From Ephemerocybe angulata (Eukaryota > Basidiomycota > Agaricomycetes > Agaricales > Psathyrellaceae), in the NCBI GenBank assembly GCA_013368325.1, contig JAACJK010000175.1:62001-126000 (forward strand): 64,000 nt of DNA. Reading direction: 5' to 3'. A model generated the notes under the pieces. The model was not told the DNA's origin. It did no database searches and saw nothing but the letters and a program-made list of their open reading frames with translations. Below are positions 1 through 10,821 of the stretch, piece by piece (the stretch's first letter is position 1; the number at the start of each line of letters is the position of its first letter). Made by a program: the position numbers and the translations under genes.

Positions 1-857
1 CAAGGTGCACAAGTCCAGCCGTATCCGCGAGTTGGTTTCGCGAGTAAAGGAGGCTGGACACAGTGCATGTGGAAGAAGCGTTTGCAACGGTCGCATTGCA
101 CTGTTTCAGGGCTGCGGTGTGTCAGAGACCATCTTATTGTACACGGTCAATGAGGCGGCGCTTACCTCGGGCACCACTCAGAACAAGAATCACAAAGGCG
201 TATTTGGTCGGTAAGGTCTGGAATGACTTCTTTCTCTGCGACGACGTATTCATATCGCGAGATGAGGACTTCACGAATGTTGTCGGGCACTATAGTGAGG
301 GGCGGAACTCATAAATATGCCTAAAATGGCAATAAAGGGCCAAATAAACTCACGATTCCGGACATCACGAGCAGGGATAACTTCAAACTCTCTCTTGATA
401 TAAGGATCGAAGAGCCTGTTGAAGTAAAACCTATCTGGTCGTTTCTTCCAGCCCGACAAATCTGAAATCTTGTCCCGATGCACCACGTGGCACTTGGCAC
501 GAAGTTGATTGATGTCGCATACTTCCGAATATATGGCTGCTAGGAGGAGACGGGAGTCTGCAACGGGGCGGTCGCTCACATCGCTAGGGCGATAATACCA
601 GGCCAATCGGACTCTGGTGTAGAGAAAATTCCTGCCCGCGGCCCCTTTGGGAGCATCTGCTGGTGGAAGAAATTCCATGATTCGGGCCACTGAGTAGGGG
701 GTGCCATCTCGGGTGTCCCAACTGGGCGAGCAGTATACATGGTCTGTAAAATATGCATGAATAATCGGGGAGTGTTTTGATATGAATGAGAATCATTATT
801 ACCATTGACCTTTACTTGCTCGCCGTTTTTCAAGTACACAGGAACGTCGTCGGACAT
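1..857 (-). CDS. Snt2-like BAH-PHD chromatin reader, 3' part cut by window edge
   Basis: Four exons read cleanly: 857-803, 743-354, 289-166 and 111 to beyond base 1, all with GT-AG introns of 54-64 nt. The protein begins MSDDVPVYLKNGEQVKVN and continues through a BAH domain (DHVYCSPSW, then RVRLAWYYRPSDV, then the KCHVVHRDKI stretch). It then enters a PHD finger: CDSC, then CDRCKRFFHMHC with a following W-T-C. This order (BAH then PHD near the N-terminus) is that of fungal Snt2/Lid2-complex proteins, which bind histone tails and sit in histone deacetylase or demethylase complexes in the nucleus. An in-frame ATG at 887 could add ten residues, but MSDD fits better. The C-terminal part (expected ELM2/SANT, more PHD fingers) lies outside the window, so the exact paralog is not certain. 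Confidence 0.85.
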
Positions 858-887
858 CGTTGATGAGGCGACGCAAGCTGAGCTCAA

Positions 888-1951
888 ATTGATGCTCTAA
901 TGTGGGAAAAAAGCTGGTAAAGCAAAGGATAGCAGGCAATTACTGCGGATGTGCCAGTGAGCCCTTCTAGATTATTTGAATAGGGTAGAAGGGGAATAAC
1001 GACGACGGGCGTCAGATTCTGGCGAGAAGGTGGGGGAGAGGAAACAAGAGGTGAATATTGTAACTCCGACGCCATGAACAAACAAATCAATGCTAGCTCG
1101 TCGACTCGGCCACCCATCAAGCCGCGAGCCTTACAGCTCCTCAATTACCTTTATAAACGACTATACTCCTTCCTATGCTGGTCAGAGTCATTCCTCTATC
1201 CCGGACCCGCCATCCCTGCTCCGTACCCCCAGCCTCCCGCGGTCTGGAATATTCTGGTAGGTATGAGGAGTATGGTTGTGCCACCGCGCATCCCGTGAAA
1301 TTATCCGACCACGGACGGGGGTGGCAACGCGGGTCGATAACCTTTCCCACAAGTGAATCCCCCACCATAATTTGGCTTTGAAGCTACCAGGGATGAGAAG
1401 CGCACACCACGGAGGCTGTTCGTGCGGGGAGAGGCAGGCGCCAATGCCGGAGTTGTTGCTCCGACCCGTCATTTCAGAAGAACCAGAACTAGGGCGAAGC
1501 ACAGCATGTTATGCCCCGAGAAGTCTACTCGAACTCAATGCTAAACAGTGTACTGGGAAGACGAAGACGAGGAGGATAACGTGTAGCCGGTCAAGATCAC
1601 CCATCACTTCGGCGCCAAGTAAGCAAATATTATGCCAAGCACCAATTCGTTTGCTCGAGTAGGATAAATTGGAGGGAGCAAAGTCCATGGGTCGATTTCA
1701 TAATACCATTCGATTTGTACAGGCCTGCAGCAATCTTAAGAATGAAAAGGGGACGAGGCGGCGTTGTGCAGCGAGTCGTCTTTAAGGGACAGCCAGGCCC
1801 GATCAAAGTGGTGTTGCCGTTTCTGGGAGGGGTCCGGCCTTCATGTGGACAAGGCAGAGAAACCTTGGTCATACTCTCACCGTCAGTTTGGGCGACTTTC
1901 TCATTCAGCTTCTTTCTTATACCCAAGCCCCTTTGCCGGGTGCGAAGCGCC
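888..1951. other. Divergent intergenic region between BAH-PHD gene and histidine kinase
   Basis: About 1 kb separates two divergently transcribed genes, so it must hold both promoters. Several open frames cross it, but none shows a recognisable domain or convincing splice structure. An in-frame upstream ATG at 1715 could extend the kinase by 79 residues; the added stretch is basic and has no conserved look, so 1952 is preferred. Confidence 0.5.
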
Positions 1952-4900
1952 ATGTCGGGATGGCTACGAACGTCAAATAGCCGCAAGTCGTTGAACGTCT
2001 GGGCGGACGACGTTGCGTCAGAAGTCATGAAGGAGAAGAGCCAGTCAGCGTCAAGCAGAGGCACCAGGCCAACCACGTCAACTCTCGTCGAGCCGTACGG
2101 CCTACCGCCTCCAGCAACCCACGGCGAACGCTACTCGATAGCCTCAGGTCAACGGCAACGGAAGAAGGCCCACTTCAGTACCATGAAGTCACTATGGGCA
2201 CAGTTCAAGAGTCGTCTGGGCACGGGTTCGGCGCCCTCCACCAGCTCGGTCAACGACGAGAGCGCCGCCGACAGTACGTTCGTACGGAAAGCAGACCCCT
2301 TAGACAAATCGGAACCGGTGGACGAGGTGGTGGTGGACCGAGTCTGGTCGGACGAATTTCACTCGACTCCTTCCCACTCAGAGCAGGACGACTCCAGTCC
2401 GGAGAAGACAGGCAGTCATGACCAACATACGGGATCCAGCGATGCCTCGAGTACTTCACAAACCATACCTTTCCTCGATCGAATGTTCTACGTGGCTATG
2501 GAAGTGTTCAGTTCCCGGTTCGAGGACGAGAAGAAGGAGAGGCACTATCAGCAGGTGCGTTTTGGACTCTGTATATCTCTTCATTATTCTCAAGATCTGT
2601 TCAGGAGGATTGGTATGTAAAGAAAAGGCTGGCTATCTGGACCTCTCTCTGGGTGATTCTAAGCTGGGGCCTTGGATGTGCATTCACCAAGCTGCCCGGC
2701 AGGAGCCTTGCCGTGGGTGACAAAGTGTTCCTCTTTGTAGTGAGTTTGCTATTTCTGAACGTGTCGTCCGCCGATTCTCATTAGCTCTAGGTCGCCCCTC
2801 TCGTCACGGTGCCTGTTCTGTGAGTTCCTTTCCCCTACGTTCGCTTCCAAATCTCATGCTCATTTGAACAGGCCCATGGTTCTTTATAATTGGCCTCGAG
2901 ACCGAACGCATCTATATCAAATCACTGTCCTCTCCGCTGTCTGGTGTTGGTCGTTCTACAATGTCGGCACTATGTGAGTTGCCATTGCTGGCACTCATCC
3001 TCGTTTCTCACAAATGCCATTTTTAGGCGAGCTTGCCGGTTTTTTGGCAGTCATCCAAACTGCGGGGACAAGGATTTCCTTGGAATCTTTTATTGGACTA
3101 CTGTAAGTCAGCGAGCGTTCCACGTACGGCACCCCACGACTTAGGCATTTTTAGGCCTTACAAACAATCGCTCTTTTCGGGTTGAAACTGAACCGTTTTC
3201 CTGCCGCCGTTGGCGCCCTCTGTTTCTTCCTCTTGTAAGTGAATCACGGATTCGGGTTGCGGTATACTCACATTTCCCCAGCTCCTGTATTGCGATCATA
3301 CCGCAGAAGGCGCTTTGGGCACGGCGTAAGCTACCCCTCCTTGTCTACGGGGTAAATCAACTGATGTATACCTTCAGATATGATCAATTTCTTCATATAC
3401 CACGGTTGTAAGTACAAACCTCTTCGCTGCAGATCCGTTTTCGTTTTGACAATCACCTGCAGTCCTTATATATGTTCACTACATTCGGGAGAGCGTACGT
3501 TTTGCCATCCTTGTCCCTAACCCCCTCTCTAAGCTGTTCTCTCCAGTCCGAGCGAAGATTGTACACACTTCGCGACCAGCTCAAGATCCAGTACCGAGTA
3601 CGCCTTCCACCGACTTATTCCCTTATTCATCTCACCGTGTCTATCGATTGCAGGCAACACAAAAGGCCCAGATCAACGAACGCAAGGCCTCAGATTCCAA
3701 GCGACGCCTCACCTCGTAAGTACATCAGATCGCTCGCGCCTTATGACGTCGCACCAACTCTAACTTTCCCCATTTACCCAGATATGTGTTCCATGATAAG
3801 TTCCAACCATCGTCATACACACGTTTCCTCTGCCGCTGACGTCCTCCGCACAGGTCCGAGTTCCTTTGAATACAGCCCGTGAGTTACATATGTTCTTAAT
3901 GCCACTTGTCAGTGTGATAACGTGATTCTTTCAGTGCTCGCGGTACAGAACATGTCTGCACTGGGAGCTGTTGCGAAAGAGCAGGAGCTCGAGTTCCATG
4001 CACTATCAGGCAGCTTGAGCATGATGTCGAAAGGTGACGTAACAATTGCCCGAAGATCAATGAAATCCTTAAACTGACACTGTGCATCGTCATGAAATTT
4101 GTGATCTTCTAGTGCTCAACGATGTTCTGGACTTGTGAGTGATACCCTCGTTTCGGGCCGGCGATGGCCCATTGTTTACCTTTTCGCAGCAATCGACTGG
4201 ATAGTGGGAAGTTCGAGTCTGCGTCTAAGGTAAGTTTCGAGCATTGCTCAGCTGGCGAATTTGGAACTTACTTAGGCTTTGGTATGGTTTCGTAGCCTTA
4301 TACTTTCCATCAAGTCATGCGTTCTCTTTTCATCCCCTTGCGGCTGGCGGCCAATGCGCGAGGCTTGTCTTTCGAGGCTTCCCTTGACCGTGACATCGAC
4401 AAGGTGTGTTCTGGTCGGAGCTGTAGCCGTCAATCTGAGCCTGACCCTGGTTCCAATGTAGCTTGCGCGGAGGATTGACTATGAAGCGTTGGGGACCGAC
4501 CCAGCAAAGGTCCGGCAACACATTCGAGCAACCCCTGACGTAGATGGGGTGGTGATCGGAGACGAAGCTCGCCTGCGACAGATTGTGACCAACCTTGCGA
4601 GTAACGCGTGCAAGTTTACGCCCGCGGGTGGGAGACTCAAGATATCGACGAGGCTGGTGTTGCCCAGGCTGCGGGATGACGAGGATCCGCTGGACGCAGT
4701 ATTCGAGTCTAACCATTCTGGGAACGAAAACGGGCAAGCCGATGATGTGATAACGAATGGCAATGGCCATGCGATTCCCGCAACATCGCCCCAGGCGCAG
4801 CATCCGTTGTCGACTGACCATTTGACCCGCCATGACTTCAATACACAGCACGAAAAGAAGTCGATAGAGCAAATTGTTGTTAGGATTGAGGTTACGGATA

Positions 4901-6742
4901 CAGGTTGCGGTATCAAGCATGATGATATGGCGAAGAACAAGCTATTCAGTGAGTAAAGTGCTCTCTCATCAGGGCGTGATCCTAAGGGTGTGGTTTGCTA
5001 TAGCGGCATTCAATCAGACAGAGCAGGGTATCCAACAAGGTCAGTCGTCCATGTTCGTTTGGCTTCTCATCGTGGCTAACTGATGTTCTCATAGGTGGCA
5101 AAGGCACCGGTCTTGGGCTCGCGCTGGTCCGACAAATAGTCAAGTTTTCAGGTGGCCGTCTTGGGGTCCAGTCTAAGCCTGGAGAAGGATCGACATTTTG
5201 GGTTGAACTTCCTCTCGGTGTTGGGAAGAAGACTGTACCTGGCCTCGACAAGATTGAAAAGAAGGACAATGGGGACGAATGCTCGCCACCCGACGGAGGG
5301 CCAGGCCACCCGTCTGCTGATCATCCCAACCACGACCCGGAGGACACTAGCAATGGGCAACAGCATGTTGGACTGTTCGAGACACCCTTGAATGATAAAG
5401 TTGCTATCGTTCCGCCTCGTGATCTTGGAGGTGCGGGAATGAGGACGTCAAAGGTCATGGAGGTTCTGAGGAAGCATCAAGGATTGCATGGGCTGATGGA
5501 TGAAGGTCGGTTCCCTTTATGCATACAGATAACTTTGCAACACTGGCTGAGATCAGGTTCTTTTCTTCTGTGGGGTTAGGTGGTGCAATCGACAGCTTCG
5601 CTACGGCGCATCAGGGCCGGAGAAGTGCTGACTCCCAAGAGCAGCGAGGGAACGGGGCGGCTCATGGTGGAGAGAATGGTGTTACATACCAGGAACCTCG
5701 AGGGCGGACTGTTATTTCGGAGGACCTGACGGAGAATCCTACCGCAATTCACCGAATACCCAGGAGCCACGACGACACACCAGCATCTGAGGAGGACCTA
5801 GGAGACCTAACACCGAAGAATGTTGGACCCTTCGGTCTGGTAGAGAATGGGCGGCCGACCTATGTACCTCTCCCAAGCCCGCGGTCGTTCTCCTCGCGGT
5901 CAATCGAGAATCAGCCGCCCCTTACGACTTCGACGTATCAGACGACGACAAACTCGACGTGCAGTACGTCACCGATGGTCGCGTTCGACAAGATGTATTC
6001 GAGTGGAAGCCCAGAGTCTTCGAATGCTGCTGTGAACGTGGAGCCTGGGCTGGAAGTACTGGTCGTCGACGATGATCCATTGACGAGAACGCTCATGACG
6101 AGGTTTTTGACGAGGTTAGGGTGCGTAGTTACGACGGCGAGTAACGGTGTGCAGGCTTTGGATTTAATCGTCGGAAGAAAGGGCGGACAGGAGGGGGATC
6201 TGACGCCTGGCGAGACCGAGGGCAACTCAGGAGAACCCTCACAATCTGAGCAGCCGCCACCGAAGGAAGGAAAATACGCTGTGGTATTTTTGGATAACCA
6301 GATGCCCGTTATGTCCGGAGTGAAGGCAGTGGAGAAGTTGAGGGAAATGGGAAGGAGTGACTTCGTGGTTGGGGTGACTGGTAATGCTTTGCTGACTGGT
6401 GAGCATCTCTTATCCTTGTTTTGGTTTGAGTTTTAACGAACGTCTGTGTGATCTTAGATCAACAAGAGTATCTAAGTGCGGGTGTTGATAAGTGAGTGGA
6501 GTAGTACCATCTATGGCTAAGAGCGCTTGCTGATGGGCTTTTTTTTTATCAGGGTCCTCACCAAACCTGTGCTCGAAATCGGGCTTCGTGAGATGCTCGT
6601 CGCGGCGGAAGAGCGGAGAAGGGAAGCTCAAATGTCGCTCATCATGGGCCAGGACTACAATGCTCACACAAAAAACTCTGATTCGTCTCCTCAACTTACG
6701 ATTCCCGGGGATGCTCACCCGCTTTCCGGACCTTCTTCATGA
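1952..6742 (+). CDS. Hybrid histidine kinase with six membrane segments and C-terminal receiver
   Basis: A two-component sensor spread over about 18 short exons. A Ser/Asp-rich cytosolic N-terminus (exon 1952-2554) is followed by six hydrophobic segments coded between about 2610 and 3510 (e.g. [24 protein letters not shown]). A basic helix then leads to the H-box [14 protein letters not shown]. The ATPase domain carries the N-box ([15 protein letters not shown]), G1 (VTDTGCGI) and G2 (GTGLGLALV). A low-complexity linker leads to the receiver: acidic pair in VLVVDDDPL, phospho-acceptor Asp in [13 protein letters not shown], Thr in VGVTGN, Lys in LTKPV. Such kinases autophosphorylate on His, pass phosphate to their own receiver and then to an HPt protein, feeding osmotic, oxidative or developmental responses. 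The ligand cannot be inferred. The intron within the H-box appears to be of the AT-AC kind (see 3796-3851). The receiver has an acidic/Pro insert of about 35 residues. Confidence 0.9.
3796..3851 (+). other. Predicted AT-AC intron (56 nt) inside the H-box
   Basis: The phospho-acceptor motif H-E-V-R-V-P-L-N is only obtained if the exon ending CATG at 3795 joins AGGTCCGAG starting at 3852. The removed segment begins ATAAGT and ends CAC, so it is AT-AC rather than GT-AG. ATAAGT is the U2-type donor with G1 changed to A; a branch-like CTGAC lies at 3836-3840. No GT donor nearby restores the frame. A sequencing error in the donor is the main alternative. Confidence 0.6.
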
Positions 6743-7302
6743 CCTCAGCCTTGTGCCGATTTCTTTTTTACATTTATTGGTTAACGTTGCTATCGTTCAT
6801 TCATTCCTTACGGTCACTTCTCTTGGCTTTCCTATCATATGCTTCACTTTTTGCTGGTCTCCCCAGGTCTCCCCGTATCATTATTATACTGTACTATTTT
6901 TATTCAGGAATCGTCAGGCAGCTAACCATTTTCAAGGACCTTGCACACACCCCATCCTCCCCCCAACCTCCCCCAGCCTTTCAACAGAAAAATTATTCAT
7001 ACATTCGCTACGAAGATATACACGATCATGTACCCAAATAATCTAACATTTAGCATAGATAGAGCCGTATGTTCTCTTGCTTCCCAATCCAAATATCTGA
7101 CTGTGGCCCAGGGCCGTGGAGGGGCCCAGCAGTTGCACGAATGGATTATGGATATGGCGGTCAGCTCGGCACCAATATTTGGCCTTGGCACCAGTGTTGA
7201 ATTCGGACAATGCCGAAAGAGGATATTGCCGCTGTTGCAGGCAGGCGTTCACACTCTGCACCCTTCCTACCGCTCTCTCTACTCTCGACGCCGTCCACGA
7301 CC
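6743..7302. other. Intergenic, kinase 3' end to Ran-binding gene 5' end
   Basis: Pyrimidine-rich sequence holding the kinase 3' UTR and the next gene's promoter. Open frames here are low-complexity (Phe/Leu/Ser-rich) and lack domains. No other feature seen. Confidence 0.4.
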
Positions 7303-9958
7303 ATGGTAGAGCCACAAGGTTCTGCACAAGCGCAAATCAAAGAATCCATGACTACTTCACCGACACCGTCGCCGCCCCTCGGCAATGACCAAACTGACGC
7401 TGGTGTGTGCTTGCTGTTTCTGTCGGAGCTTGTCTTCGTTGGTTGGGTACTCATTTATGTGGACTTGCTATGCATCAGAGCTCAAGCTTTCGAGAAAAAG
7501 GGAGAGAGAAGTATCCATAGAGCCCGCTGGAACACCCACCACCCCGCAGGTCCGTTATATTTCTCTTCCTTCTTGCTAGATTCGTTATCTGGGCATTACT
7601 CTATCCCCTTATCCTGATTTACAAAATTGCATCCTTCTATTCGTTTCTGCCCTGGAGATTCCTCTACTACTAGGCTGCTTCTGTGTCTAGCCACCCTTAA
7701 TCGACATTTTTTCACCGTCCGAGCTCGTGTTCTAACCGTGTTGTTTGGCTATTCTTCGCAGGATGTCGATTCTGCCACGCGCCAACGGAAAGATTCCAGT
7801 ACGAGAACCCCCGCAAAAAAGAACCGGCGAGTCCTCGACTCAACTCTAGAAGAGGATGACCACAACGGTACCACACGATCACGGTCCAACTCAGTGTCTC
7901 CCCCACTGTCAGTCGCCGTCTCACCCCGCCAAGAGATGAGGATCCGACAAATTAGTCAAGGAGTCGGAGACCTACACTGGAAGAACATGCAGCAGGAGCC
8001 CGACGACAGAGACGAAGAAATGTTCGACGAGAAGGCTGGATTGCAGCCAGCGGGAGAGGGCCTGCAAGACGCTGCTATAATTGACTCTGACAAGGATGGT
8101 GGAGCTGGGACTGTTACCGACCAAACACACGATGCCATTGTTGTGGACGAAACCCAAGTGAACGCCGCTGACACGCCTCCCCGAACCCCGGATGCCTCGC
8201 TGTCCCAAGTTGTACCAACCGAGGTCAAGGCACTCGATGTGCCTACTGAATCGACGGGCGCTGGACACCTTGCGGCGACATCGGATGCAAGCCTTCGATC
8301 AGACGGGGAGAGTGGTACGGACAAGGGATTGAAACGTAAATTCCTCGAGCGTGGAACTAGTCAAGGACCCACCGAAGACCTCCCAACGACCTCCACCGAG
8401 GAGAAGAACACGCCCAGCGAGGCCGCCCAAGATGCCGTTAAGCCCCATGACACGAAGAATCCGTCCCCAACACCGGAATCCCAGCCGGAGAGAACATCGC
8501 CCCCGTCACCCAAAGTTCCAAAATTGGTACGTTATCTGTATTGAACAAGTTACAGGGTCCTCAACTTTCTTCGATAGAGTGGCTTTATGGCCTACGCGTC
8601 GACGAGTTCCCCATTCGCCAATGTCAAGGGAAATGCGTTTTCTTCCTCCTCCAAGGCATCGGCCCTATCCCCCTCCTCCTCTGCACCTCAAATAGGCGGA
8701 TCCTCTTCTTCATCCCTGCCCAAACGTTCCGGGTTTGAGGCGTTTGCTTCATCAGCATCCCCATTTGCGTCTGTATCGAGGGAAAAGACACCCGTTATTG
8801 AGAACCAGCAGCCTGTTCTCAAGAGGAGTGGATTTGACTCATTCACCGGAGCGGGGTCGCCATTTTCAGGCGTGGTAAGAACGAAGTCGCCTGCCCTTGG
8901 TACCGCTGGCGCTGGAGTGGCATCGTCGTCATCGAGGCTCGGACGAGCCAAGTCACCCGGACCTAGACGCAACAACTCTTTCAGCTCGAATCCATTTGGA
9001 TCGTACACCTCTGGTGCTGCGCATGGCTTTGGCTCGGCGGCACCCTCTCCTGCACCGAAGAGAGCAAGGGGAGACGATACGTATGCTGGTGGTGCATCAT
9101 TCGGCACAGGAAAGGCAGGCTCATCTGGTGTTTTCGGCAGTGTCCCTACCTCGGTGACTGCGACCTCTGTCTTTGGGAGCAAAAATGAGACCCCTAATGC
9201 CCTCAGGGGCAAGGGCGAGGATGCCGAAGATGATGACAACGAGGATGGGGATGAGGAACAGGCTCCAGCGACGTTCGGAGAGAGGTTAAGGGCTTCTGGG
9301 ACTGGGGAAGAGGACGGCGAAGGAGAAGAGGAGAGCAATGGTCAGAAGATTGCTTTGGAAGAGCAGGATGGTATGTGCCCTGTCATTTCTTTTCCCCTAC
9401 GATCTTATGTTCTGGACAACTTCACATTTGTCGACTCCTTTGGCCATGTTTATCCGTGTGACTGTTACTTACGGTTTGCGTTGCAGTTATCACTGGAGAG
9501 GAAGACGAGGAGATCATTATGCAAGTCCGAGGCAAGCTGTTTGCTTTGGATGGGAACAACTGGAAAGAGCGGGGCACCGGTATCATGAGATTGAATGTGA
9601 AGAGAGCTGATGGGTCCAGCCCGCGATTGGGTACGTTTGGGCGGTCAAATGCCAATTTGTTACTTCTTTAGCGACTCAACTGATATGTGGCCCTTTTAGT
9701 CATGCGAAAAGACGCAGTCTACACCCTACTCCTCAATTTCCCCCTCTTCGCCGGCATGCGCTGTCAATTGGCACAAGATCCTCGTTATGTGAGGTTCAGT
9801 GTGATTGAAGGGGGAAAGACGGTGCACTATAATATCAAAGTATGTCACGATTGTGTCTTCGTTACCAAATCCCTCTAACCTTTCTCCATCAGGTGTCAAA
9901 TGCGAAGATTGCACAAGAGTTTTTGGAGGGCGTCAATTCTCTTATTCCTTCTACCTAG
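7303..9958 (+). CDS. Ran-binding protein of the RanBP3/Yrb2/Hba1 type
   Basis: The ATG at 7303 sits in an A/CC context. After two short N-terminal exons a basic patch (KLSRKREREVSIEP, then TPAKKNRRVLD) resembles the nuclear localisation region of RanBP3/Yrb2 proteins. The middle has three copies of an SGF-x-x-[FY]-x-x-x-x-SPF-x-x-V motif, coded between about 8575 and 8880, amid Ser/Gly-rich nucleoporin-like sequence with scattered FG. The C-terminus is a RanBD1 fold: IIMQVRGKLFAL, NWKERGTGIMRLN, then VMRKDAVYTLLLN and RYVRFSVIEGG. In known relatives this domain binds Ran-GTP and the protein acts as a Crm1 export cofactor in the nucleus. Introns of 50-120 nt split the model; the last exon ends at the TAG at 9956-9958. 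The join near 8526-8575 was chosen because it restores the first SGF motif. Confidence 0.88.
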
Positions 9959-10821
9959 AGGACATTGTCATGACCGGCTCTTGGGCATTAGCTTGGGGTT
10001 ACGTTTACCTCAGGTATGGTGTTGATGCACGCACGATTCGGATGATGATGCCCACTACACAGTGTGCAATCGTACTTACCTTACTCAACTCCCCATGGGG
10101 GGTCAATACTGAAGTACTACTATCCATCCAAAGTTTTGTTTTCTTATACTTACTTTTCTAATCTCTGACTACTCACTGGTGTGTGCGCTGGCCTTGATGT
10201 CGGAGCGCCTGATCTGCGGGTGCGCCCTTGTAAATGATACACGTCAGATCATCGAGCGTTTAGCGCGCGCTTAAAGTCCTTGAGGATCGGGATCGGCCCA
10301 TCCCGAAGTTGCTGACAAATTCGGACACAGCCACCTCTGCGAACGGGGCCGGGATCACAGTGACGGGCGCTTCGACTCGGCGTGCGTCTTTCTCATCTTT
10401 TTCTCGCTATCTGCCAGCCCGTGGATTTCATCCCGCGCAATCGACCCCGCATATATACAGCACCCAAGTACCCTGAGGAATCAACACGAAGTTCCTTCCA
10501 CCGCTCACCTCCAGGCCTCATATCAGTCCAGGCGTCTATCTATACGGCACTGTAAAACTTGACGCATTCGGGAAAGAGACACAGCTAAGATGCTGTAAAA
10601 TGGCCTTAGAGCTCCTGTATGTCCTCTATTACTCCACTTCCTGTCATAACACCACGATCTCTTTTATACAGTCTTTCATTCAGTCCCTGTATTGATTCGG
10701 TAATTTACATATACGATATCTCCCATCGAGTGAAGGCTATGCTAACAATCGTCGATAAAAAGGTTGACTGTTCCGAGGCTACCTATGCATCACCTTGTAC
10801 CATACCCCACCTCTCCCTTAG
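9959..10821. other. Intergenic region with a TATA-like site
   Basis: About 860 bp without a convincing gene. It holds the 3' UTR of the Ran-binding gene and the upstream region of the CorA-like gene. A TATATAC stretch at 10452-10458 lies about 370 bp before the chosen ATG, so the 5' UTR may be long or contain an intron. An ATG-led open frame at 10619-10849 shows no domain. Confidence 0.4.

Noticed and set aside
8688..9338. Minus-strand frame of 216 codons, Ser-rich
   Set aside because: Shadow of the FG-like region of the Ran-binding protein.
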